Of a DNA stretch of 32,108 bases, positions 15,810 to 22,413 are shown one piece after another (within the stretch, counting starts at the first letter, position 1; every line of letters starts with the position of its first letter). The translations under genes and the position numbers were made by a program. Source of the DNA: Deltaproteobacteria bacterium (lineage in GTDB: Bacteria; Lernaellota; Lernaellaia; JACKCT01); contig JADLEX010000033.1 of assembly GCA_020845895.1 (NCBI GenBank), forward strand, positions 1 through 32,108. The letters are read 5' to 3'. Under the pieces are notes generated by a model, which worked only from the letters and a program-made list of their open reading frames with translations, was not told where the DNA came from and ran no database searches.

Positions 15810-15814
15810 CCTCC
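15810..15814 (-). promoter_or_regulatory. Ribosome binding site that sets the TTG start of lspA
   Basis: GGAGG on the minus strand with a five-base spacer to TTG (15804-15802). The textbook spacing decides for the rare TTG codon. Use of TTG in the first gene of a coupled chain may hold down expression of the whole lspA-lspA-lgt set. Confidence 0.7.
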
Positions 15815-15845
15815 AGGCCGCCCGAAAAAGTCGCCCCTCACTAAC

Positions 15846-15884
15846 GGAAAGGCCGCGCACGGTCAAGCCGCGGCGGCCTTTTCC
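15846..15884 (-). terminator. Hairpin terminator after the 340-residue lipoprotein gene
   Basis: Inverted repeat GGAAA-GGCCGC (15846-15856) against GCGGCC-TTTTCC (15873-15884), with a one-base bulge and a 16-base loop. It lies 23 bases past the lipoprotein stop codon. In minus-strand RNA the stem ends in UUUCCGUU, a short and imperfect U tract. A TTGACC sequence (15866-15861) lies in the loop and could be the -35 of a promoter for lspA, though the matching -10 (TAGTGA) is poor. Confidence 0.6.
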
Positions 15885-15907
15885 ATTCGTGTCGCGAGCG
15901 ACCGTGT

Positions 15908-16930
15908 TCAGCCAAAAACCGGGCAGTCGCCCTCGTCGCCTTCCTCTTCGAGCGTCAGCGGATCGCCGGATTCGAAGCGGACTTCGATCCGGTAGTAGGT
16001 GCGTCCGAAGAGTTCGTCCCAGCACTCGATCCCGCCGATCTCGGTCACGTTCGAGCCGAACGTGTCGTCGCTGCCGATATCGCCGCCGCTCGCGGCGAAC
16101 TCCGAGGTGCCCGCACCGGTCGGCTCCCACTGCGTGACAACGGACGCGCGTTCGGGGTCCGAAGAATTTCCGCCGTCGATTTCGACGTCGAAGATGTACG
16201 AGAACTCGCCCGAGTTGTCCGCGTGGTTGTGATAGTGGTAGGTGCCGGTGGACGGATACCCCGAGTCCTCGCCGACGAAATCGGTAAACTCGATGTCGAT
16301 GCGCCGCCCGTCGGTGTAGGTGTCGTAGTCCACGTCGAAGCGGCCCGAGGCATCCCAAGTGGGATCGAGCCCCTGAAGCGCCGTGAAGTCCATGTAGAGG
16401 TTGCCCACCCCACGCCGCGCGGTATCGGTGGCGGGCGTGATCTCGCCGCCCCACACCGCCGTGAATTCGCCGTCGGTGTTCTTGGGCCGGTGCGACCACG
16501 TGTAGTCGAACTGCGTGTCGGAGACCTGCGTCATTTCGAACTGCGCCTCGACCGGCGACAGTCCGCTGGGGATGAAGGGACCCCACGTGCAGGTGTTGTC
16601 GTCACTTTGCGTCGGCGGATAGGTGAGGATCTCGTCGAGAAAACCGAGCTGGCCGAGAATCCAGTGGTTGAGACCGCGGCTGATATCGACCGTCAGATCG
16701 TAATAGACCGGCAGTTGACCCAGCGATTTGGGCCAACTCTTGCCGTCCGCCTCGGGAATCGTCACCTCGAGCGAGTCGGGGTCCGGCGCGGCCTTGAGGC
16801 AGGCGTCGCACAACTCGGTGTTCACGGCTTCGAGGCCGAACGACCCGCCCTCGGGCTCCTGAAAGCACGCCGAAAAATATGCCGCCGCCGCCGCCATCCC
16901 CAGGATGGCGAGCAATCTCAGGGTTCTCAT
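15908..16930 (-). CDS. Large lipoprotein of unknown function
   Basis: A 340-residue predicted lipoprotein. The start MRTLRLLAIL (ATG 16930, GGGAGAGA upstream) gives a typical signal peptide and lipobox YFSA-C22; the longer frame upstream begins with non-signal-like sequence and was not used. A CxxC pair (C41, C44) follows soon after the lipobox. The mature domain is acidic and rich in Gly, Asp, Tyr and Thr with alternating strand patterns (for example TGTYHYHNHADNSGEFSYIF), consistent with an all-beta secreted domain. Further Cys residues (near WDNTCTWG-like and ECWDELFG segments and the C-terminal DCPVFG) may form disulfides. No enzyme motif is recognised. It ends before a terminator-like hairpin. 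Confidence 0.8.
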   Translation of the reverse strand: MRTLRLLAILGMAAAAAYFSACFQEPEGGSFGLEAVNTELCDACLKAAPDPDSLEVTIPEADGKSWPKSLGQLPVYYDLTVDISRGLNHWILGQLGFLDEILTYPPTQSDDNTCTWGPFIPSGLSPVEAQFEMTQVSDTQFDYTWSHRPKNTDGEFTAVWGGEITPATDTARRGVGNLYMDFTALQGLDPTWDASGRFDVDYDTYTDGRRIDIEFTDFVGEDSGYPSTGTYHYHNHADNSGEFSYIFDVEIDGGNSSDPERASVVTQWEPTGAGTSEFAASGGDIGSDDTFGSNVTEIGGIECWDELFGRTYYRIEVRFESGDPLTLEEEGDEGDCPVFG

Positions 16931-17095
16931 GTCGTCTCTCCCGACCGGCTCATGGCCATCGCACGGGGATAGTGAATCGCTTTTGCCGCCGGACGTCAAG
17001 AAACATCCGTGTGACGCAATATGATGCAAACTGTGTTGCAGCGCGGATTGTGGAGAACTTCAGCGTGAGGACGTCAGCCCTGGCGGCCCGTCTCG

Positions 17096-17560
17096 TCAGC
17101 CCTTCCGCCCCGCGTAGTCGCGCAGGAAGATCGTCTCCAGGCGGTCCTTGTGCTTTTCTTCCTCGACCTTCATGTGGGCGAAGAACTCGAAGAGCGGCGT
17201 TTCGCGAAAGGTGTCCATGTAGCGCGAATAGTATTGGACCGCCCGCTCCTCGTGGTGGATCGCAAACGCGATGACCTCCTTGGCGGTCGTGTCCTCGGTG
17301 ATCTCGTGCACGTCGGGGATGCGCAGCGGCGGGCCCTTGCGCGGCTGGTCGCGGCGGCCGAGCCGGTCGAAGTTCTTGTCGGCCAGCGTCATCTCCAGCA
17401 GCTTGATGTGGCCCTCTTCCTCGCGCATCAGCATGGCGAGGGCTTTGTTGCCGTTGTCGTCCTTGAGCCGTCCCTTCCACTGCTTGTACATCTCGTACGA
17501 CAGCCGCTCGCGGTTGACGGACTTCTTGATCATCTCGTCGAGTTCGAAAATCTCGGACAC
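17096..17560 (-). CDS. Ferritin-like diiron protein (rubrerythrin-type)
   Basis: A 154-residue four-helix-bundle protein. Putative iron ligands are E18 in helix 1, the ExxH pair E48/H51 (REEEGHIKLLE), E104 in HHEERAVQYY, and E134/H137 (VEEEKHKDRLE). The pattern is that of rubrerythrin or related ferritin-like domains, which reduce peroxide or store iron. There is no C-terminal rubredoxin CxxC domain. The GTG start at 17560 has GGAGGG six bases upstream. The gene follows the Crp/Fnr-type regulator by 32 bases on the same strand, which suggests that the regulator controls or shares a stress response with it. Whether it is a true peroxidase or a COQ7-like hydroxylase relative cannot be decided here. 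Confidence 0.85.
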   Translation of the reverse strand: MSEIFELDEMIKKSVNRERLSYEMYKQWKGRLKDDNGNKALAMLMREEEGHIKLLEMTLADKNFDRLGRRDQPRKGPPLRIPDVHEITEDTTAKEVIAFAIHHEERAVQYYSRYMDTFRETPLFEFFAHMKVEEEKHKDRLETIFLRDYAGRKG

Positions 17561-17592
17561 GTCGTCCCTCCGAAGTCGGCTTCGCCCAGGCC

Positions 17593-18291
17593 CTAGACCA
17601 GTTCTTCCGGCAGGGTCTGAAGCCGCTCCATGTCCTTGATGTAAATCGTCTTGCCCTTGGTTTCGATGATGCCCTCTTTCGAGAGGCGCGAAATGATGCG
17701 GATGGTCGTCTCGACCGTGCTGCCGACCATGTCGGCGATGTCCTGACGCGTCAGGATCACGGGGATGCGCGTCTTCTTGCCCTCTTCGCGACCGATCCGG
17801 TCGGCGAGCTTGAGCAGCAGATTGACGATACGCCGTTCGACGCGCTCGACCGCGAGACCCTGAATCACCTCCTGCGACTCGCGTAGGCGGCGCGAGAGCT
17901 CCAGGATAATCTCGTAGCTCACGTTGGGATGCCGCCGGACCATGGCGAGGAACTCGAGCCGCGGGATCTTGAGGATGACCGCCGCTTCCATCGTTTTGGC
18001 CGAGAGGGGGTATGCCCGACCGTCGAACAGGGCGATTTCGCCGAAGGTTTCGCCCGCGTCGACAATCCGCAGGATCGTCTCCTTGCCCGACGGGCTCTGC
18101 TTGAACAGCTTCACCTTGCCGCGCTTGAGGATGAGCAGCCAGTGAGGCGGATCACCTTCCCAGAAGACGCTCTCGCCCTTTTTCAGCGACTCCTCCACGC
18201 AGAGGGCGTGGATCGACGAGAGCGCGTCCATGTCGAACGCGGAAAAGATGAAGATGTTTTTCAGAATCTCGAAGTTGTCCACCGCAGCCAC
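17593..18291 (-). CDS. Crp/Fnr-family transcriptional regulator
   Basis: A 232-residue regulator. An N-terminal cyclic-nucleotide-binding-like barrel spans about 10-125, with the PBC-like region GETFGEIALFDGRAYP (79-94). A long dimer helix (about 128-160) follows. The C-terminal winged helix has LTRQDIADMVGSTVETTIR-type recognition sequence (about 180-198) and KEGIIETKGKTIYIKD (wing). Only one cysteine (C31) is seen near the N-terminus, so an Fnr-type iron-sulfur cluster is unlikely. The ligand is unknown. GTG 18291 is used; a second in-frame GTG three codons on is equally possible. The gene sits first in an apparent two-gene operon with the ferritin-like protein. Confidence 0.92.
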   Translation of the reverse strand: MAAVDNFEILKNIFIFSAFDMDALSSIHALCVEESLKKGESVFWEGDPPHWLLILKRGKVKLFKQSPSGKETILRIVDAGETFGEIALFDGRAYPLSAKTMEAAVILKIPRLEFLAMVRRHPNVSYEIILELSRRLRESQEVIQGLAVERVERRIVNLLLKLADRIGREEGKKTRIPVILTRQDIADMVGSTVETTIRIISRLSKEGIIETKGKTIYIKDMERLQTLPEELV

Positions 18292-18337
18292 CCCAAAGAA
18301 TCGATCGACCGAGCACAGTCAAGTCCGAATGGCCCCA

Positions 18338-18366
18338 AATCTACGGGAATCGCGCGCTTTGCACAA
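18338..18366 (-). promoter_or_regulatory. Possible promoter of the Crp/Fnr-ferritin-like operon
   Basis: Minus strand TTGTGC (18366-18361), 17-base spacer, TAGATT (18343-18338). This would start transcription near 18331 and give a 40-base leader. The -10 matches four of six and the -35 three of six. A second -35-like TTGACT nearer the gene lacks a partner. Confidence 0.3.
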
Positions 18367-18376
18367 TCGGTTCAAG

Positions 18377-18395
18377 CGGCCGATTCCATCGGCCG
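18377..18395 (-). terminator. Perfect hairpin just after the glycosidase-domain gene
   Basis: CGGCCGAT-TCC-ATCGGCCG, an 8-base perfect stem with a 3-base loop, begins 4 bases beyond the stop codon at 18399. No U tract follows (CUUGAACC), so it may be a weak or factor-assisted terminator or an mRNA-stabilising hairpin rather than a classic intrinsic terminator. Confidence 0.45.
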
Positions 18396-18398
18396 ACT

Positions 18399-19268
18399 TC
18401 AGCGGGCAAACACCGCGAGCAGGACCGGGACGTTGACGAACCCCCGGATGAGCCTGGCGTCGGTTTCGCCGCGCAGGGCGAGCTGCGTGCTCGTTCCGCC
18501 ATCCAGATTGAGGGCCTGCGCCACGCCGAAACCGCCCTTGCCCTCGGGCAGGGCGAGCACTTCGGCGAAATGGGCCAGCGTGATGCCCGACATGACGGTG
18601 TCGGTGACGACGAAGATCACGCGGCCCTTTTTGTCGGTCGCGACGGCGGAGCGGCGCGTGACGCGGTCCTTGTTGTCGAAGTCCTTGAGAGCCGAACCGT
18701 CGCGCACGAGCCAAGGACCGGACTGAATCGCGTTCGTGACGCCCGAGCCCGTATATCGATCGCGTTCGACGAGATCCGCGCGACCGTCATACACGGCGAA
18801 GACACCCCGGTGATCGCCCGCCTTCACGAGCGGCGAAACCTCGTGCCCCTTCGACACGCACAGCCCGAGAATCCCGAGTTCCTCGTTGAAAAACGACCCG
18901 TTCATCATGGCGATCGCGCCCAGACTCTCGGAGAGCACGCCGATGGGCTTCGTGCCGATCTCCGCGGGTTTGATCGCGACGACCTCGATGCGAACGTGAC
19001 CGGGATCCATGCGCAGGGCCACGAGATCGAGGGCGTGGTCGCCGCCTCGCCGGATCGTCAGGATGCGGCGTTCGACGCCCTTCGCGACGGGCATCCAGTA
19101 CCCGGCCTCGGCGATGGAAAGCTCGCCGAAGACCTTTTCGCGATATGACGAGATTTGCCCCGCCGCAAAGCGGTAGACCAGGTCGGGATAGCGAGTGAAG
19201 GCGACGCCGCCGGTGATGGCGCCGATCACGATGAGTCCGGCCAGTATTCGCCCGATCCATCCCCACAT
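18399..19268 (-). CDS. Membrane-anchored phosphodiester glycosidase-domain protein (NAGPA/DUF2233 family)
   Basis: A 289-residue protein with one N-terminal hydrophobic helix (about 5-25), probably an uncleaved anchor, and an extracytoplasmic domain of the family containing the lysosomal uncovering enzyme and bacterial DUF2233 proteins. Typical motifs are MMNGSFFN (121-128), NAIQSGPWLV (179-188), RRSAVATD (205-212) and NLDGGTSTQLAL (254-265). Members cleave N-acetylglucosamine phosphodiesters, and bacterial relatives act on wall or exopolysaccharide-linked sugars; the substrate here is unknown. The length is compact. ATG 19268 with GGGAG upstream. It is 56 bases downstream of the PEGA lipoprotein gene and ends in a hairpin. 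A link to the sugar genes further left is only a possibility. Confidence 0.88.
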   Translation of the reverse strand: MWGWIGRILAGLIVIGAITGGVAFTRYPDLVYRFAAGQISSYREKVFGELSIAEAGYWMPVAKGVERRILTIRRGGDHALDLVALRMDPGHVRIEVVAIKPAEIGTKPIGVLSESLGAIAMMNGSFFNEELGILGLCVSKGHEVSPLVKAGDHRGVFAVYDGRADLVERDRYTGSGVTNAIQSGPWLVRDGSALKDFDNKDRVTRRSAVATDKKGRVIFVVTDTVMSGITLAHFAEVLALPEGKGGFGVAQALNLDGGTSTQLALRGETDARLIRGFVNVPVLLAVFAR

Positions 19269-19324
19269 GCGATGGACTCCCGGAATCCGGCCCCGGTCCC
19301 GCGCGGTGGGCGCGCGGCGACACG

Positions 19325-19660
19325 TCAGTCGTCGGCCAGATCCGTCTTCTTGGGTTTGGGCAACATCCGCACGTCGATGACCGTCGGCTGACGTCCGGCC
19401 ACGACCTCTCGGGTCTCATTCTGAAAGTCGTCGTGCTCGAAACGCAGCACGTGACCGCCCGCCGTCACCGCCAGCCGGCCCGACTCGCCGTCGAAGCGGC
19501 GTGCGCGACCAATCAATCGACCGTCCAGATAAACCTTGGCGTCGTCCGGCGACACCTTGAGCACGTAATCGGTCGTCGGCCGATCACCGTTCAGTTGATC
19601 GAGCGGGACGGCGCAGGCCGCCAAGGCGACCAGTGAAACGACGACGGCAATGGTTTTCAT
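19325..19660 (-). CDS. Small PEGA-domain lipoprotein
   Basis: A 111-residue predicted lipoprotein: MKTIAVVVSLVALAA-C16 gives a clear lipobox. A PEGA-type beta domain follows: VLKVSPDDAKVYLDGRLIG, then RLAVTAGGHVLRFEHDDF and a closing VIDVRMLPKP strand. PEGA domains occur in surface-associated and secreted bacterial proteins; no enzymatic role is expected. The ATG at 19660 gives a normal signal peptide. A GTG at 19669 is also in frame, three codons earlier and directly after the stop of the upstream gene, and GAGG lies about 11 bases before it. Either start leaves the mature protein unchanged. Confidence 0.82.
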   Translation of the reverse strand: MKTIAVVVSLVALAACAVPLDQLNGDRPTTDYVLKVSPDDAKVYLDGRLIGRARRFDGESGRLAVTAGGHVLRFEHDDFQNETREVVAGRQPTVIDVRMLPKPKKTDLADD

Positions 19661-19669
19661 CAGCGACAC

Positions 19670-20797
19670 TTAGCGAACGACCTCGAAGACCTGCAAACCG
19701 GGACGACCCGGAACGGGGCGCAGTTTGACCGGAGCGCCCTCGATTTTCAAGACGGCATCGGCGAACGACTCGTCCTTGCCGGAAAATTCCACCACGAAGA
19801 CGGCGACCGATCCGGAATGGAACGAATCGAAGGTCACGGAACGTACGCCCTCAACGGCTTTCCAGGCGTCCGTGAGCGCGCGCACCGCGCCCGGCTCGGC
19901 CATCCCGCGCACCTCCACGGTCAATTTGCGGACCGCGTGTGTCTCGAACAGCCCCGCGCCGACCATGGCGTCGCGAATGCGCGCCGCGATGTCCGAGGCG
20001 GCGCTGTCCGGAATGGCGTCGTCGGGCGTTGCGGACCAGCGATACGAGAAATCGGCGAGGGTCGTTTTGGCGACGAGGTCGTGAACACGCACGATCACCG
20101 TTCTCGCGTCGGGATCGCCTCGGCGTTTCGCGGCGTCCTCGCCCGGAATGGGTTTGGTCGGCCGGCGTATGCCGATGGCGACGACACGTACGCCGAAGGT
20201 CTCGTGGATCTTCGCGAGGGGACGCAGATCGCCGCGCACGGCCGCGCCGATCTCCCCGCCTTTCGCGACCGCATCGGCGGCATCGCGGCCCGCGACGCTC
20301 ACGTCCGTTGCGGCGAGCGCATCCGCGACGCGACGGTCGAAATCGGCCAGACGCGTGAAGCCCTCGTCGGTCTCGTCGAACATCAGCGCCAGGATCGAGG
20401 AATCTCCGGTCGCGTACGGCGACGCGAGCGCGTCGAACGCCGCCGTCAGGCGATGCATATCGAAGGAGACCGAGAGACGCACGCGCCACTCGTTTTCCAT
20501 GCGCGCGTCGAAGAGCGTCTGGGAGGTGAGGATAAAACGATCGGCGGCGGGAATCAGCTTCGACCGGATCGCGGAGCGCTTCGCCTCGAGCACGCTCGCG
20601 GGCCAGGTGGCGTCGAGCGCCGCTTGCAGCGCGGCTCGCTTGGCGAGCTTCACCGCTTCATTCCGCGCGTCGCGAACATGGTCGCCGCGAATGGGCACCG
20701 CGGCCTCGCCTTCGTAGCGCGAAACCGCCCAGGCCGTTGCGTCGATCAGCGCGACGCAGAGCATCGCCACGCCGATCGCGACACCGCGCGCGGTCAT
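19670..20797 (-). CDS. Periplasmic protein, FlgT/LPP20-like, unknown role
   Basis: A 375-residue protein with a signal peptide ending ATAWA (about residue 24). The first mature part, with repeated Ala-rich helix DARNEAVKLAKRAALQAALD and then VRLSVSFDM, resembles the N-terminal region of FlgT/LPP20-like proteins. The middle contains a strand-helix domain (ILALMFDETDEGFTR, VVAIGIRRPTK) and the end has VTFDSFHSGSVAVFVVEFSG followed by a strand. No catalytic motif is seen. The ATG 20797 overlaps the hflX stop (ATGA), and the PEGA lipoprotein follows directly after the TAA, so the three are probably one transcript. FlgT similarity is by eye and does not prove a flagellar function; no flagellar genes are in the window. 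Confidence 0.75.
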   Translation of the reverse strand: MTARGVAIGVAMLCVALIDATAWAVSRYEGEAAVPIRGDHVRDARNEAVKLAKRAALQAALDATWPASVLEAKRSAIRSKLIPAADRFILTSQTLFDARMENEWRVRLSVSFDMHRLTAAFDALASPYATGDSSILALMFDETDEGFTRLADFDRRVADALAATDVSVAGRDAADAVAKGGEIGAAVRGDLRPLAKIHETFGVRVVAIGIRRPTKPIPGEDAAKRRGDPDARTVIVRVHDLVAKTTLADFSYRWSATPDDAIPDSAASDIAARIRDAMVGAGLFETHAVRKLTVEVRGMAEPGAVRALTDAWKAVEGVRSVTFDSFHSGSVAVFVVEFSGKDESFADAVLKIEGAPVKLRPVPGRPGLQVFEVVR

Positions 20798-22050
20798 TGC
20801 AGGAATTCCGAGACAATGGCGAGCAGTTTCGGCGACACCCACGCGCGGACGCTCACGCACTCTCCGTCGAGGATTTCGGAGATCACGGTGCCGTCGCGAT
20901 GCAACGCCGACAGCAGGTCCCCGCGCCCCGCGGGAATCAGCACGTCCACCCGGCTGCGTCCGCGATGAAGCCGGTCCGCGAGCATCGATCGCAGTTCGAC
21001 GAGACCCTCGCCCGTTCGCGCGCTCACGGCCACCGCCGAGGGCAACTCGCGCAAAAGACGCGTCACAACGGCGGGATGTTCGCACCGGTCGATCTTGTTG
21101 AGCACGCTGATGACGTCGCCGGTGGGAATGCCGATTTCGCCCAGCACGGCGTGCACGGCCTCGATGTGATGATCGACCGCCTCGTGCGACACGTCGATGA
21201 CGTGCAGCAGGTGCGCGGACGACGTGACCTCCTCGAAGGTCGCCTTGAAGCTCTCGACGAGCTGATGCGGCAGCTTGCGGATGAATCCGACGGTGTCGGA
21301 AACGAGCATGCGCTCGCCGCGCCCGAGGACGATCTCGCGCGTGGCGGGATCGAGCGTCGCGAAGAGGCGGTTCTCGGCCAGCGCGTCCGCGCCCGCCAGC
21401 GCGTTGAAGAGCGTGGACTTTCCCGCGTTGGTGTAACCGATCAGGCTCGCGGTTTCGTAGGGGACGCGTTCGCGCGCGGCGCGGTGAAGCGAGCGCGTGC
21501 GGCGGACATGGTCGAGCCGCTTCTTGATCCGCGTGATCTTTTCCTGAATTCGGCGGCGGTCGATTTCGAGATCGGTTTCGCCGGGGCCGCGCGTTCCGAT
21601 GCCCGCGCCTTGGCGCGACAGGTGCGTCCACATGCCGCGCAGACGCGGGAGCAGGTATTCGAGCTGCGCGAGCTCGACCTGCAGCTTGCCCTCGGCGCTG
21701 CGCGCGCGCATGGCGAAGATGTCGAGGATGAGGCCCGTGCGATCGAGCACCATCTTGCCCGCCGACTCCTCGATGTTGCGCTGCTGCGACGGCGAGAGAT
21801 CGTCGTCGAAGAGAACGAAGTCGACGTCGCCCTCGGCCGCGCGCGTCGAGACCTGCTCGAGCTTGCCCTGCCCGATGAACGTCCGCGCGTTGATGACCGG
21901 CACATCGCACAGGATGCGCCCGACATCCACGCCGCCGGCGGTGACGAGCAGCTCGGCGAGTTCGTCGAGGGATTCGAGGGCGTCGGACGTGGTGACGCCC
22001 CGCCGGCGCGTTCCCACCAGCAGGGCGTTTCTTTGCGTGGCCTGGGGCAT
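20794..22050 (-). CDS. hflX: GTPase HflX, ribosome-associated
   Basis: A 418-residue GTPase that in other bacteria splits stalled or heat-damaged 70S ribosomes. The N-terminal HflX domain covers about 1-150. The family-diagnostic GAGIGTRGPGETDLE lies at 148-162, followed by a coiled linker with KITRIKKRLD. The G domain shows G1 GYTNAGKST (205-213), G3 DTVGF (252-256), G4 NKID (318-321) and G5 SARTGE (343-348). The length is normal. The ATG directly follows the hfq TAA, with CGGGAG before it, so it shares the hfq transcript. Hfq-hflX adjacency is common in Proteobacteria. Confidence 0.96.
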   Translation of the reverse strand: MPQATQRNALLVGTRRRGVTTSDALESLDELAELLVTAGGVDVGRILCDVPVINARTFIGQGKLEQVSTRAAEGDVDFVLFDDDLSPSQQRNIEESAGKMVLDRTGLILDIFAMRARSAEGKLQVELAQLEYLLPRLRGMWTHLSRQGAGIGTRGPGETDLEIDRRRIQEKITRIKKRLDHVRRTRSLHRAARERVPYETASLIGYTNAGKSTLFNALAGADALAENRLFATLDPATREIVLGRGERMLVSDTVGFIRKLPHQLVESFKATFEEVTSSAHLLHVIDVSHEAVDHHIEAVHAVLGEIGIPTGDVISVLNKIDRCEHPAVVTRLLRELPSAVAVSARTGEGLVELRSMLADRLHRGRSRVDVLIPAGRGDLLSALHRDGTVISEILDGECVSVRAWVSPKLLAIVSEFLQ

Positions 22051-22380
22051 TTACTCCCGGTCGCGATCCCGGTCGCGGTCGCCGCGGTGATATCCGCCGC
22101 TGCTGCCGCCGGGGTGATCGCGGTCGCGGTCGCGCGGCGGTTGCGACGCACCCTCTCCGAAGAGCTGGGCCATCTTGCTGCCCGCGGGCACGTTCACGTT
22201 GGTGATCGCGTGTTTGTACACGAGGTGAAAACGCTCGCCGTCGAGAACCACGCAGTAGTTGTCGAAGCTCTTGATGATGCCTTCGACCTTTTGCCCGTCG
22301 GACAATTCCATGGTGATCTTGATGCGCTCGCGTCGAGCCTGATTCAAAAACTGGTCCTGCACGTTGATGCGCGGTCTCAT
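22051..22380 (-). CDS. hfq: RNA chaperone Hfq with charged tail
   Basis: A 109-residue Hfq. The Sm core fills residues 1-70: NVQDQFLNQARRERI (6-20), Sm1 IIKSFDNYCVVLDG, and Sm2 YKHAITNV. It binds A/U-rich sRNA and mRNA as a hexamer. The tail after about 75 is Arg/Asp-rich (RDRDRD repeats) with a Gly/Ser/His stretch, longer and more charged than many Hfqs. Its DNA is locally repetitive (CGGTCGCG units). The ATG at 22380 is preferred because it gives the E. coli Hfq N-terminal length and lies nine bases from AAGGAGG; an ATG at 22386 is only three bases from it. Confidence 0.95.
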   Translation of the reverse strand: MRPRINVQDQFLNQARRERIKITMELSDGQKVEGIIKSFDNYCVVLDGERFHLVYKHAITNVNVPAGSKMAQLFGEGASQPPRDRDRDHPGGSSGGYHRGDRDRDRDRE

Positions 22381-22389
22381 GGCCATACG

Positions 22390-22396
22390 CCTCCTT
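22390..22396 (-). promoter_or_regulatory. Ribosome binding site of hfq
   Basis: AAGGAGG on the minus strand, a near-perfect anti-Shine-Dalgarno match. It sits 9 bases from the ATG at 22380 and only 3 from the ATG at 22386, favouring the inner start. It lies in the 27-base dnaE-hfq gap. Confidence 0.7.
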
Positions 22397-22413
22397 GAAG
22401 GGCAAATCCCAGA

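Noticed and set aside
17005-17035. Crp-type operator near the lipoprotein promoter
   Set aside because: A TGTGA half-site is seen, but no matching TCACA at the right spacing; too weak to call.
20798-22405. Upstream part of a long same-frame extension of the FlgT/LPP20-like gene
   Set aside because: It lies inside hflX and hfq in another frame. The ATG at 20797, with a signal peptide and an overlap with the hflX stop, is the credible start.
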